A stretch of 11,645 nt of DNA from an uncultured Asticcacaulis sp. (GCA_946482045.1 CAMLPZ010000123.1:1-11645); one strand, 5' to 3'. Counted from the stretch's first letter, positions 1 through 8,085 are shown. The notes: generated by a model not told the origin, from the letters alone. Translations and numbers: made by a program.

Positions 1-568
1 ACTTGTCCTGGTTCCACCAGTAGCTGGGGCACGAGGTCGAGCAGCAGGCGCACAGTATGCACTCATAGAGGCCGTCCAGCTTGTCGCGGTTCTTCGGCGT
101 CTGCAGACGTTCCTTTTCCGGGTCCGGCGTCTTCGCTTGCAGGTAAGGCTCGATCGAGGCGTACTGGTTGTAGAAGCCCGTCAGGTCCGGCACCAGGTCC
201 TTGACGACCGGCATGTGCGGCAGCGGCGCGACCGTGATCTCGCCCGGGAATTCGTCGTGGCCCTTGATACAGGCCAGGGTGTTGCGGCCGCCAATATTCA
301 TGGCGCACGATCCGCAGATGCCTTCGCGGCACGAGCGGCGGAAGCTAAGCGTCGAATCGATCGTGTTCTTGATGTGGATCAGGCTGTCCAGCAGCATCGG
401 GCCGTGTTCGGCCGAATCCACCTCATAGGTGTCCCAGCTCGGGTTTTCGCCGGTCGCCGGGTCATAGCGGTAGATCTTGTAGGTGCGCGTCGTCTTGGTC
501 CGCTTGGCGGCCTTGTACGTCTTGCCTTTTTTGATCTTCGAATTCTTTGGGAGGGTTAACTCAACCAT
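1..568 (-). CDS. sdhB: Succinate dehydrogenase iron-sulfur subunit SdhB (partial, C-terminus outside window)
   Basis: SdhB carries electrons from the flavin of SdhA to ubiquinone at the inner membrane in succinate dehydrogenase (complex II). The window holds 189 complete codons from ATG at 568 (reading leftward), so roughly the last quarter of a usual ~260-residue protein is missing. Visible Fe-S ligands are the [2Fe-2S] set C80-x4-C85-x2-C88-x11-C100 (context CREGICGSC, then LAC) and the first [4Fe-4S] set C170-x2-C173-x2-C176-x3-C180-P ([12 protein letters not shown]). The cysteines of the third cluster lie beyond the edge. The Lys-rich start (residues 8-31) precedes the ferredoxin domain, as in other alphaproteobacterial SdhB. 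The start codon sits 1 nt after the sdhA stop with no clear Shine-Dalgarno, so translation is probably coupled to sdhA. Identification is secure. Confidence 0.97.
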   Translation of the reverse strand, partial: MVELTLPKNSKIKKGKTYKAAKRTKTTRTYKIYRYDPATGENPSWDTYEVDSAEHGPMLLDSLIHIKNTIDSTLSFRRSCREGICGSCAMNIGGRNTLACIKGHDEFPGEITVAPLPHMPVVKDLVPDLTGFYNQYASIEPYLQAKTPDPEKERLQTPKNRDKLDGLYECILCACCSTSCPSYWWNQDK

Positions 569-569
569 T

Positions 570-2363
570 TTAATAGACCCGTGCCTTGGGCGCGATGTAC
601 GCGATGTCGTTGGTCATGGTGTAGGTGTGGACCGGACGGTAGTCGATGGTGGTTACGCCCGACTTCAGGTCGATCCAGGTCAGGGTGTGCTTCATCCACT
701 CGTCGTCATTGCGGTTCGGGAAGTCTTCGCGGGCGTGGGCGCCGCGGCTTTCTTTCCGGTTCAGCGCCGAGTCGACGGTGACGACGGCCTGTGAAATCAG
801 GTTGTCGTATTCCAGCGCTTCGACCAGGTCGGTGTTCCAGATCAGGCCGCGATCCTTAATGCCGATATAGTCGGATTCCTTGAAGATCTCGGTCAGGCGC
901 TTCGAGCCCTGGGCCAGGGTTTCGCCGGTACGGAAGACGGCGGCGTCTTCCTGCATGGCGGCCTGCATCTTGGCGCGCAAGGTCGCGGTCGGTGTGCCGC
1001 CCGAGGCGTTGCGGAAGCTGTCGAGGCGGTCGAGATGAGCATCGACGGCCGAGGCCGGCAGGGCCTTGTGGGCGGTGTTCGGCTGAACCAGCTCCTTGGC
1101 GCGCAGGCCTGCGGCGCGGCCGAAGACGACCAGGTCGATCAGCGAGTTGGAGCCGAGGCGGTTGGCGCCGTGGACCGACACGCAGGCCGCTTCGCCGACG
1201 GCCATCAGGCCCGGCACGACGGTGTCGGGATTGTCGCCCTTCTTGGTCAGGACCTCACCATGATAATTGGTCGGAATGCCGCCCATATTGTAGTGAACGG
1301 TCGGGATGACCGGGATCGGCTCCTTGGTCACGTCGACGCCGGCAAAGATCTTGGCGCTTTCCGAGATGCCCGGCAGGCGCTTGTGCAGGATTTCCGGCGG
1401 CAGGTGGTCGAGATGCAGGTAGATGTGGTCCTTCTTGGGACCGACGCCGCGACCTTCGCGGATTTCCATGGTCATGGAGCGCGACACGACGTCGCGCGAG
1501 GCCAGGTCCTTGGCAGACGGCGCATAGCGTTCCATGAAGCGCTCACCGGCGGAGTTGGTGAGATAGCCGCCTTCGCCGCGCGCGCCTTCGGTGATCAGGC
1601 AGCCCGAACCGTAGATGCCGGTCGGGTGGAACTGGACGAACTCCATGTCCTGCAGAGGCAGGCCGGCGCGCAGCACCATGGCGTTGCCGTCGCCGGTGCA
1701 GGTGTGGGCCGAGGTCGCCGAGAAGTAGGCGCGGCCGTAACCGCCCGTCGCCAGGATGACGAGGTGGGCGCGGAAAACGTGGATGTCGCCGTTGTCGAGC
1801 TGCCAGGTGGTGACGCCCCGGCAGACACCGTCATCCATAATCAAGTCGAGGGCGAAATGCTCGATGAAGAATTCGACATTATTGCGCACCGACTGGCCAT
1901 ACAGGGTGTGCAGCATGGCGTGGCCGGTGCGGTCGGCGGCGGCGCAGGTGCGCTGGACCGGGCCTTCACCGAAGTTCTTGGTCATGCCGCCGAACGGGCG
2001 CTGGTAGATCTTGCCGTCTTCGGTCCGCGAGAAGGGCACGCCCCAGTGTTCGAGTTCGTAGACGGCCTTGGGCGCATTACGGACCAGATATTCGATGGCG
2101 TCCTGGTCGCCCAGCCAGTCCGACCCCTTGACGGTGTCGTACATGTGCCATTCCCACTTGTCCTCGCCCATATTGCCCAGCGAAGCGGCGACGCCGCCCT
2201 GGGCCGCGACGGTATGCGAACGCGTCGGGAAGACCTTGGTGATGCAGGCGGTTTTCAGTCCGGCCTGGCCGGCGCCCAGCGCCGCACGAAGGCCCGAGCC
2301 GCCAGCACCGACGACGACCACGTCGTATTCGTGGTTGATGATGTTGTACTTGCCGGCAGCCAT
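570..2363 (-). CDS. sdhA: Succinate dehydrogenase flavoprotein subunit SdhA
   Basis: This is the catalytic flavoprotein that oxidises succinate to fumarate. It has 597 residues, full length for the family. Visible features are the dinucleotide-binding GAGGSG at 19-24, the covalent FAD histidine H50 in [14 protein letters not shown] at 246-249, GARGEGG at 260-266, the likely proton-transfer arginine R290 in SRDVVSRS, H357 in HYNMGG and R402 in [10 protein letters not shown]. The last three are placed by analogy to E. coli SdhA R286, H354 and R399. The ATG directly abuts the sdhD stop (TAA then ATG), and an AGGGGG Shine-Dalgarno lies inside the end of sdhD at 2369-2374, which argues for coupled translation. 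The gene is intact. The long open frame antisense to it reflects GC codon bias. Confidence 0.98.
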   Translation of the reverse strand: MAAGKYNIINHEYDVVVVGAGGSGLRAALGAGQAGLKTACITKVFPTRSHTVAAQGGVAASLGNMGEDKWEWHMYDTVKGSDWLGDQDAIEYLVRNAPKAVYELEHWGVPFSRTEDGKIYQRPFGGMTKNFGEGPVQRTCAAADRTGHAMLHTLYGQSVRNNVEFFIEHFALDLIMDDGVCRGVTTWQLDNGDIHVFRAHLVILATGGYGRAYFSATSAHTCTGDGNAMVLRAGLPLQDMEFVQFHPTGIYGSGCLITEGARGEGGYLTNSAGERFMERYAPSAKDLASRDVVSRSMTMEIREGRGVGPKKDHIYLHLDHLPPEILHKRLPGISESAKIFAGVDVTKEPIPVIPTVHYNMGGIPTNYHGEVLTKKGDNPDTVVPGLMAVGEAACVSVHGANRLGSNSLIDLVVFGRAAGLRAKELVQPNTAHKALPASAVDAHLDRLDSFRNASGGTPTATLRAKMQAAMQEDAAVFRTGETLAQGSKRLTEIFKESDYIGIKDRGLIWNTDLVEALEYDNLISQAVVTVDSALNRKESRGAHAREDFPNRNDDEWMKHTLTWIDLKSGVTTIDYRPVHTYTMTNDIAYIAPKARVY

Positions 2364-2765
2364 TTACGCCCCCTGATACACAAAATAGAGCGCGCCAAGG
2401 CTGCCGATAAGGACAGCGGCGCTCAAGGCGAAGGTGAGGAAGATCGAGACGCCGCGCATCGGGCCTTGCAGATAGTCATCGATGATGACCTTCACGCCCA
2501 TATACATATGCCACACCGCCAGCACGATGCTGACCGCGATGGCCGCCATGTTGAACGGGTCCTTGACGAAGGCCAGCGCCGCGTCGAAACCGCCGCCGGC
2601 GATTGTATAGGCGCCCCAGGCCGCCCATAGGGTCAGCGGGATCAGGGCCAGCGAGGTAAAGCGTTCGGCCAGCCATTCACCGGCGCCGTGCTTCTCGGAT
2701 GTTTTCCAGCTTTGCGCCGAACGGGTCGATGCGTCGTTCTTGGCGAGGGCTTCCTTGGTGCTCAC
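2364..2765 (-). CDS. sdhD: Succinate dehydrogenase membrane anchor subunit SdhD
   Basis: SdhD is one of the two membrane anchors that bind haem b and the quinone of complex II. It has 133 residues and three hydrophobic segments at about 36-56, 71-91 and 105-130. The key signature is HMYMGVKVIIDDYLQ, in which H86 is the expected haem ligand and D97/Y98 match the conserved Asp-Tyr near the quinone site (E. coli SdhD H71, D82, Y83, with the same 12-residue spacing from His to Tyr). The start is GTG at 2765, overlapping the sdhC stop as GTGA, and AAAGG lies about 8 nt upstream inside sdhC. The hydrophilic N-terminal ~30 residues are longer than in E. coli, as is common in alphaproteobacteria. Confidence 0.93.
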   Translation of the reverse strand: MSTKEALAKNDASTRSAQSWKTSEKHGAGEWLAERFTSLALIPLTLWAAWGAYTIAGGGFDAALAFVKDPFNMAAIAVSIVLAVWHMYMGVKVIIDDYLQGPMRGVSIFLTFALSAAVLIGSLGALYFVYQGA

Positions 2766-3166
2766 AGCGCGACCTTTCCCGAAGCGAAGAGAACCGCCCA
2801 GAAGGCGATGGTGAGGGCGACGCCCAGCAGCATGGTCCAGGTCGCCAGGGCGTCGGCGTCCTTAGGCTTGAAGCTGAGGCCCAGATCCCAGATCAGGTGG
2901 CGCAGGCCGCCGGTCAGGTGTACGAAGCCGGCCAGCGACAAACCGAACCAGACCAGCAGGCCGAGTGGCGATGCCGCATATTGGACGAACACCGTGTAGG
3001 TTTCGCGTCCCAGCGTCAGGCAGATCAGCCAGGCGGCAATCAGGACGATGCCGGCCACCGATGCCGAACCGGTCACGCGGTGCAGGATCGAACTAAGCAT
3101 GGTGACATGCCAGCGCCAGATCTGAAGGTGGGGGGAAAGCGGCCGCGGTGGCGTGGTATTGGACAT
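2762..3166 (-). CDS. sdhC: Succinate dehydrogenase cytochrome b556 subunit SdhC
   Basis: SdhC is the first gene of the sdhCDAB operon and the second haem b/quinone-binding anchor. It has 134 residues. The N-terminal family signature RPLSPHLQIW is followed by SSILHRVTG (residues 25-33), which contains the conserved Ser and Arg near the quinone site. HLTGGLRHLIWD follows, with H83 as the probable haem ligand (E. coli SdhC H84). Three hydrophobic stretches are at about 35-53, 66-86 and 107-129. The ATG at 3166 has a modest AGGG at 3175-3178, 8 nt upstream. The stop overlaps the sdhD GTG by 4 nt. All residues expected for function are present. Confidence 0.95.
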   Translation of the reverse strand: MSNTTPPRPLSPHLQIWRWHVTMLSSILHRVTGSASVAGIVLIAAWLICLTLGRETYTVFVQYAASPLGLLVWFGLSLAGFVHLTGGLRHLIWDLGLSFKPKDADALATWTMLLGVALTIAFWAVLFASGKVAL

Positions 3167-3203
3167 GTGCAGAGCCCTGGACCCGTAGGTTCTAAAGCGA
3201 CGA

Positions 3204-3233
3204 ACTATAAAATCTGTGTGACCGGCATGTTAC
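3204..3233 (-). promoter_or_regulatory. Second, weaker promoter candidate for sdhCDAB
   Basis: On the minus strand GTAACA (3233 to 3228, 4 of 6 to TTGACA) and TATAGT (3209 to 3204, 5 of 6 to TATAAT) are separated by 18 nt. It would give a leader of about 30 nt. It competes with the upstream candidate; the sequence alone cannot decide. Confidence 0.25.
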
Positions 3234-3253
3234 CGGGCGACAAAGTCGGGGCC

Positions 3254-3281
3254 TTTTTAAGCCCAAAGGGTGTCATGTCAA
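3254..3281 (-). promoter_or_regulatory. Candidate sigma-70-type promoter for sdhCDAB
   Basis: Read on the minus strand, a perfect TTGACA (3281 to 3276) is followed after 16 nt by TAAAAA (3259 to 3254, 4 of 6 to TATAAT). It would start transcription near 3247, giving an 80-nt leader before sdhC. It was chosen because the -35 box is exact. The -10 box is weak, so this is a candidate only. Confidence 0.4.
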
Positions 3282-3426
3282 TAAAGCAATGCCTTTGAAG
3301 GAGCGTTTTTGCCTTATACGTTATGCGCTTGCGATCGGTTCTCAATTGCCGCCGTAACCATGCACTGGGTAAGGCGAGCGGTCACGGAGATGACCCAAAC
3401 GCCAAAGCTTCGACAAATTCCTGTTG

Positions 3427-3443
3427 TTCACTTGTCAGGTGAA
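3427..3443. promoter_or_regulatory. 17-bp dyad, possible operator
   Basis: TTCACTTG-T-CAGGTGAA pairs at 7 of 8 positions around a central T. It lies about 260 bp upstream of sdhC and 109 bp upstream of the rightward gene, so it could serve either. A related half-site (CAGGTGA) recurs at 3537-3543, where it overlaps the ribosome binding site. The binding protein is unknown. Confidence 0.3.
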
Positions 3444-3551
3444 TGAATTCTTAAGGGACGGGCGCATATGCCTAATAATGCGGTAATGCCGTGCGCAATT
3501 CCGCATCTTCTGGGCATCATTCGAACCGATTCCTGACAGGTGAGTGTAGAC

Positions 3552-4052
3552 GTGTTTTCTGTTTTGCTTATGGCCGCCGCCCTGCTGTCCCAGGACGGCG
3601 CACCCCAGACTTCCGACACCGGTTCGGTCCGCGTCGAGGATTATTCCCGCGATTACGAAGGTCCCAAGAGCGACGCCGAAGCGCGTTACGACTCGAATAT
3701 CCTGTCGGCCTATTCGTCCAAAGTCGGCCAGATGGAAGGTTCCTGGGAGGTCTTATCCGCCGACGGCCGCAAGCTGATCGGGCTGGAACTGCGCAACGAG
3801 GGCGGCGTCCGTGGCCGGCTGGAAGGCGCGTGGCGGTCGATGACGGCCGGCCTGGGGCTGAACGAGACCGGCTTTGTCTCGGATATCAGCCTTGTCGGCA
3901 ACGACCTGGAGGTCAACTATTTCCAGGGGCGGGCGAAATCGCCGACCATCCTGCATCTGCGTAAAGAGACCGAAAGCCGCTGGCGGGGCACTATGATGGA
4001 TGTGGCGGGCCGTAAGGTGCCGGTCGTCATGTCGCGCGCCGTGGTGCGATAA
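3552..4052 (+). CDS. Unrecognised small exported protein
   Basis: I do not recognise this family. From GTG at 3552 it has 166 residues. That start is preferred over the in-frame GTG at 3540 because AGGTGAG (3538-3544) lies 7 nt before it; a third option is ATG at 3570. The short N-terminus (FSVLLMAAALLSQ) looks like a minimal signal peptide or anchor, after which the chain is hydrophilic and rich in alternating, probably beta, segments. Visible features are an acidic, Tyr-rich stretch (VEDYSRDYEG), a Trp-containing turn (MEGSWEVLSADG), and a second similar unit near the C-terminus (SRWRGTMMDVAGRKVPVVM). The paired W...DG/W...AG units suggest a small beta-barrel (lipocalin-like) fold, which is inference only. 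No cysteines are present. It lies between the divergent sdh operon and mdh, with 121 bp to mdh. Confidence 0.75.
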   Translation: MFSVLLMAAALLSQDGAPQTSDTGSVRVEDYSRDYEGPKSDAEARYDSNILSAYSSKVGQMEGSWEVLSADGRKLIGLELRNEGGVRGRLEGAWRSMTAGLGLNETGFVSDISLVGNDLEVNYFQGRAKSPTILHLRKETESRWRGTMMDVAGRKVPVVMSRAVVR

Positions 4053-4161
4053 GCATTTCCGGCAACAGTCGGCGGCGAATATCGGCCGCAATGCAGCAAA
4101 CACTTGCCCTCGGACCCATCAGGGTTTAGATGGCCGCCAGATTAATGTCAGCGGCATATAA

Positions 4162-5136
<975 letters not shown>

Positions 5137-5152
5137 GCACACCAGTGCACAT

Positions 5153-5171
5153 AAATCCCCATCGGGATTTT
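5153..5171 (+). terminator. Small terminator-like hairpin after mdh
   Basis: AAATCCC (5153-5159) pairs with GGGATTT (5164-5170) around a 4-nt loop and ends in a short T run. It lies 16 nt after the mdh stop and just before a much stronger terminator, so it may aid termination or protect the mRNA 3' end. Confidence 0.45.
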
Positions 5172-5175
5172 ACGG

Positions 5176-5205
5176 AAGCCGCCCCGAAACCGGGGCGGCT
5201 TTTTT
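5176..5205 (+). terminator. Rho-independent terminator of mdh
   Basis: A perfect 11-bp stem, AAGCCGCCCCG (5176-5186) with CGGGGCGGCTT (5191-5201), has a 4-nt loop AAAC and a six-T run at 5200-5205. This is a textbook intrinsic terminator. It separates mdh from the accessory genes downstream. Confidence 0.92.
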
Positions 5206-5254
5206 ATGCGCCGGATGATAGGCCGTTCGGGTATGACCAGAGAGGGTGTCCGTC

Positions 5255-5968
5255 ATGAAACATGTCTACGTGCTGCCGGTTCTGGCCGGCGTCCTTGTGT
5301 CGGCTGGCGCGTGTAACCAGCGCGAGACTGCGGCCGAAACCACCACGACAACCACCACTGCGACGTCGGCGACGCCTGAGGCATCCGCCAGCACCAGCGT
5401 CGTGGCGCGCGCCAGCTTCGATTGCAACCGCGCCCTGCCCGGTGGCGAAACCGCTGTGTGCGCCAATCCTGATGTCGCTGAACTGGATGTAGAACTGGCC
5501 CGCCTCTACAAGGTCGTAGATGTCAAGGTGTCGGATGCCGAACGCTCAACCTTGCACCGCCTCCAGAGCGGCTGGTTACAAAAGCGCGACGCGTGCATCG
5601 ATACGGTCGACGTCAAGGCGTGCCTGAAGACAGCCTACACGGACAGGATCGCCGATTTACGTGCCGGTTACGCGCCGGCGCGTGCCGACACCGCCGGAAT
5701 CAGCGCCGGTCCGGTCAGCTGGCGTTGTCCCGGTACGACCAAGCTGATGACCTCGACCTTCGTCAACAGCACGACGCCGGTGGTTATCCTGAAGCGCGAC
5801 GACAGTTCCGTCGTGCTGACCGGATCGGCGGCGGCTTCGGGCGCTCGCTATCAGTCGGCCACGCCTGACGGCGCCTACGAATTCTGGACGAAGGGCTCCG
5901 AAACCCAGCTGACCGTGCCCGGTTCCACGACTGTGACTTGCACCCTGGCCGATACGGCGGCAGGATAA
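5255..5968 (+). CDS. Lipoprotein with LprI-like and MliC-like lysozyme-inhibitor domains
   Basis: This is a predicted outer-envelope lipoprotein of 237 residues. The ATG at 5255 is preferred over the GTG at 5246 because AGAGGG (5241-5246) lies 8 nt before it. A signal peptide ends at SAGAC with the lipid cysteine at C20; Ala at -3 is an imperfect lipobox. A Thr/Ala-rich linker (22-55) follows. Domain one (about 55-136) matches the LprI/DUF1311 pattern: FDCNRA, ETAVCANP, LQSGWLQKRDAC, ACLKTAYTDRI, with four cysteines C57, C69, C114 and C123. Domain two (about 153-230) matches MliC, the membrane-bound inhibitor of c-type lysozyme: C158 and C229 as a likely disulfide, ASGARY at 194-199 and FWTKGSE at 210-216, which contain the motifs that enter the lysozyme active site in MliC proteins. 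Likely role: protecting periplasmic peptidoglycan from lysozyme. Function is inferred from motifs. Confidence 0.85.
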   Translation: MKHVYVLPVLAGVLVSAGACNQRETAAETTTTTTTATSATPEASASTSVVARASFDCNRALPGGETAVCANPDVAELDVELARLYKVVDVKVSDAERSTLHRLQSGWLQKRDACIDTVDVKACLKTAYTDRIADLRAGYAPARADTAGISAGPVSWRCPGTTKLMTSTFVNSTTPVVILKRDDSSVVLTGSAAASGARYQSATPDGAYEFWTKGSETQLTVPGSTTVTCTLADTAAG

Positions 5969-5984
5969 ATTCCAAGGACTTCAT

Positions 5985-5990
5985 GGAGGG
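5985..5990 (+). promoter_or_regulatory. Ribosome binding site for the small lipoprotein
   Basis: GGAGGG lies 6 nt before the ATG at 5997 and fixes that start. The gene follows the lipoprotein stop by 28 nt with no terminator between them, consistent with co-transcription. Confidence 0.6.
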
Positions 5991-5996
5991 CTGGAT

Positions 5997-6341
5997 ATGA
6001 AGGTTTCGCGTATCGTTGTTGCGGCCGGATTGGGGATCGTCTTGCTCAGTCTCGCCGCCTGCGCTGAACGGCCAATGGGCGGCCCCGGCGATCCGGCTTT
6101 TGTACGCGGTCTGATCGACGGCCTGCTGGCGCCAATTGCGTTTGCGCTCAGCCTATTCTCGGACAGCATCCGCATGTACGCCTTTCCGAATGTCGGGCGG
6201 TGGTATGACTTCGGTTTCCTGCTGGGCATTGGAGTCTGGGGTGGCGGGGGCGGCACGGCGGTGCGCTATGTCTATGTCGATCGTGTCTCACGCCGCCGAA
6301 TTCCACCCGATGAAGTGGTTATTGACGACCGCCGGGTATAG
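5997..6341 (+). CDS. Small conserved-type lipoprotein of unknown function
   Basis: It has 114 residues with a clear lipoprotein signal, hydrophobic VVAAGLGIVLLS then the lipobox LAAC (cysteine C22). The mature part holds a hydrophobic segment (about 38-54, LIDGLLAPIAFALSLFS), an aromatic stretch YAFPNVGRWYDFGFLLGIG (61-79), a Gly-rich run (82-86) and a basic/acidic tail. The pattern 'NxGxWYDFGFLLG' recalls a family of short hypothetical lipoproteins seen in many bacteria, but I cannot name a function. The start is set by GGAGGG 6 nt upstream. It probably belongs to the same transcript as the lysozyme-inhibitor gene before it (28 nt) and the acetyltransferase fusion after it (15 nt). The Gly run may allow membrane-proximal flexibility (inference). 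Confidence 0.8.
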   Translation: MKVSRIVVAAGLGIVLLSLAACAERPMGGPGDPAFVRGLIDGLLAPIAFALSLFSDSIRMYAFPNVGRWYDFGFLLGIGVWGGGGGTAVRYVYVDRVSRRRIPPDEVVIDDRRV

Positions 6342-6356
6342 GCCTAACCCGCCATC

Positions 6357-7358
6357 ATGATCACATCCTCGCCGCTTGGCCCTACGCTTGAAACCGCACG
6401 CCTGATCCTGCGTCCGCCGGTGCGGGCCGATTTCGACGCGCTTTGCGCTTTTCATGCCGATCGGGAAGCCATGAAGCACCTGGGCGGCGTCCAGTCGCCG
6501 GCCATGGTGTGGCGGACCATGTGCATGGTGGCCGGTGCCTGGCATCTCGACGGCTTTCACATGTTCAGCGTTCTCAACAAGGCAACGGGTGAGTGGATGG
6601 GCCGCATTGGTCCGCTCTATCCGCACCAATGGCCCGACCGCGAAGTCGGCTGGGGCTTGATGGCGCGATATTGGGGCAAGGGCTATGCCCGTGAAGCCGC
6701 CGCGGCCGCGATGGATTATGTTTTCGATGTCCTCAAATGGGATCGGGTCATTCATACCATCGCACCCGACAACCTGGCCTCGGCGGGCGTCGCCAAGAGT
6801 CTTGGCTCCTATGACCAGGGGCCAGGCAAGCTGCCGGATCCGCACGCCGCCGTGGCCGTCAATATCTGGGGTCAGACGCGCGAGGAATGGCAGGTCAATC
6901 GTACGCGTCCACGGGCGAAATTCAACGGCATTGAAGTCATAAACGAGCGCATGATCGATCATGCGCCCGCCCGGGTCCGTGACGCCTTCACCGACCCGCG
7001 AAAGCTGGTGCACTGGTGGGGGCCGCACGGCTTCACCAATACGATCGAGGCCTTCGATCTCCGGCCCGGCGGTGCGTTTCGCATAACCATGCGCAATGAA
7101 CGCGACCAGGACTTTCCAAACGAAAAGACCTTTCACGAAGTCACGCTGCATCGCATCGTGATCGAGCACCTCCAGCCGGTGCATCACTTCCTGATGACCA
7201 TGACCTTCGACGCCGAAGGCTCCGGCACGCGCCTCGGCTGGCGGATGCAGTTCGCGCCGTCGTCGCAGGCCGACGATCTTGGCGGTGATCTGGCGCACTT
7301 CCTCCACGCTGCCAATGAACAGAATTTCGACCGGCTCGAGGCCTTTCTCAGCCGCTGA
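6357..7358 (+). CDS. GNAT acetyltransferase fused to an AHSA1/SRPBCC domain
   Basis: This is a two-domain protein of 333 residues. Residues about 8-180 form a RimJ/RimL-like GNAT domain: LETARLILRPP at the start, GEWMGRIG, EVGWGLMARYWGKGYAREA (acetyl-CoA-binding motif A, with R104, G107, G109 and A111), and the late NLAS at 139-142. A short linker (about 182-191) leads into a complete AHSA1-like SRPBCC domain (about 192-332): NERMIDHAPARVRDAFTDP, LVHWWGPHGF (217-226), FDLRPGGAFRI and the C-terminal helix ending FDRLEAFLSR. The reading frame is unbroken. GNAT enzymes transfer acetyl from acetyl-CoA to amines; SRPBCC folds hold hydrophobic ligands or partner proteins. A plausible but unproven role is acetylation of a ligand presented by the second domain. 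The ATG at 6357 has no clear Shine-Dalgarno, so coupling to the gene 15 nt upstream is likely. Confidence 0.88.
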   Translation: MITSSPLGPTLETARLILRPPVRADFDALCAFHADREAMKHLGGVQSPAMVWRTMCMVAGAWHLDGFHMFSVLNKATGEWMGRIGPLYPHQWPDREVGWGLMARYWGKGYAREAAAAAMDYVFDVLKWDRVIHTIAPDNLASAGVAKSLGSYDQGPGKLPDPHAAVAVNIWGQTREEWQVNRTRPRAKFNGIEVINERMIDHAPARVRDAFTDPRKLVHWWGPHGFTNTIEAFDLRPGGAFRITMRNERDQDFPNEKTFHEVTLHRIVIEHLQPVHHFLMTMTFDAEGSGTRLGWRMQFAPSSQADDLGGDLAHFLHAANEQNFDRLEAFLSR

Positions 7359-7373
7359 CCAAAAGGATAAGCC

Positions 7374-7886
7374 ATGTCTGACCAGCCCAGTTCCGAGAGC
7401 GAAGTCTTCAAGCTGACGCGCACCTTCGAGGCGCCGCCGTCGCTCGTCTGGTCGGTCTGGACGGAGGCCGATCACCTGGCCAAATGGTTCGGCCCCGCGG
7501 GCCTGAAGCTTGTCGTGCGGTCGCTGGACCTGACGCCGGGTGGGACCTTTCTCTATGGCATGCAGATGCCGACGGGCATGACCATGTGGGGCAAATGGGT
7601 CTTCCGCGCCATCGAGAAGCCCAACCGCCTGTCCTACGTCGTTTCCTTCTGTAACGAAGCCGGTGACCCCGTCCGCCATCCGATGGCGCCGCTGTGGCCG
7701 CTGGAAGTGCTAGTCGAGCAGTCCTTCAGCGAGAGTAACGGCAAGACGGTTTTTGAGAGCCGCTCATGGCCGATCAACGCCACCGCCGAGGAGCGCGCCG
7801 TGTTCATCTCCGGCCATGCTGGCATGCAGACGGCCTTTGGTGGGACTTTCGCGCAACTGGATGCCCATCTGGCCACTCTGGTCTAA
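7374..7886 (+). CDS. AHSA1-like SRPBCC protein
   Basis: This is a soluble single-domain protein of 170 residues in the activator-of-Hsp90-ATPase-homology/START-like superfamily. It shows the family pattern: EVFKLTRTFEAPPSLVWSVWTEADHLAKWFGPAGL (residues 10-44), LDLTPGGTFLYGM (51-63), WVFRAIEKPNRLSYVVSF, and the C-terminal helix GHAGMQTAFGGTFAQLDAHL that lines the hydrophobic cavity. AGGAT about 6 nt before the ATG supports the start. It begins 15 nt after the GNAT-AHSA1 gene, so the two are very likely co-transcribed. It resembles the C-terminal domain of that gene and the protein at 9189, suggesting local duplication and divergence. Its ligand is unknown; annotated relatives are 'polyketide cyclase' or 'ATPase' only by name. 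Confidence 0.88.
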   Translation: MSDQPSSESEVFKLTRTFEAPPSLVWSVWTEADHLAKWFGPAGLKLVVRSLDLTPGGTFLYGMQMPTGMTMWGKWVFRAIEKPNRLSYVVSFCNEAGDPVRHPMAPLWPLEVLVEQSFSESNGKTVFESRSWPINATAEERAVFISGHAGMQTAFGGTFAQLDAHLATLV

Positions 7887-8085
7887 GGTTTTCAGCCCGG
7901 AGCATTTCCCGGCAAGTGGCCCCGGATCGCGGCAGGAGTGCGACAAAACAAAACTTTGAGCCTCGCCTGATCCATTTGAAGCGGATAATGGTCAAAATCC
8001 CTTGTGGGTTGAATAACGGTGCTTGCCAAAAACAGCGCTTCGGGCATTGAATACCAAAGCGCCGCCACCGTCAGGAAGTGACCCT

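Larger units (their letters stand above)
3167..3551. other. Divergent intergenic region between sdhC and the 3552 gene
   Basis: This 385-bp stretch has no convincing gene. It is more AT-rich than its surroundings. It holds two candidate promoters reading toward sdhC (3254-3281 and 3204-3233), a 17-bp near-palindrome (3427-3443) and an AGGTGAG ribosome binding site for the rightward gene (3538-3544). Short open frames here carry no family signature and no suitable start signal. Confidence 0.6.

Noticed and set aside
1035..2630. 531-codon open frame on the plus strand antisense to sdhA and sdhD
   Set aside because: It lies wholly opposite well-identified genes, its product shows no family motif, and long antisense frames are expected from high-GC codon bias.
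3249..3264. Hairpin GGGC...GCCC with a T run, considered as a terminator
   Set aside because: Only 4 bp pair firmly, the T run lies in the loop, and the site overlaps the likely -10 box of the sdh promoter.
3491..3964. 157-codon open frame overlapping the 3552 gene in another frame
   Set aside because: The product is Arg/Pro-rich with no signal or domain, typical of an out-of-frame reading; the 3552 frame has a better ribosome site and a balanced composition.
4053..4065. Similarity of GCATTTCCGGCAA here to GCATTTCCCGGCAAG near 7901, considered as a dispersed repeat
   Set aside because: The match is about 13 bp with a one-base gap and no flanking similarity; chance is a sufficient explanation.
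6288..7679. 463-codon open frame on the minus strand opposite the GNAT-AHSA1 and AHSA1 genes
   Set aside because: The opposing frames carry clear domain motifs and ribosome sites; this frame shows no recognisable protein features and is explained by codon bias.
8023..8085. 21-codon N-terminal extension of the VOC protein
   Set aside because: The extension is low-complexity and non-homologous, and AGGAAG lies correctly before the ATG at 8086.
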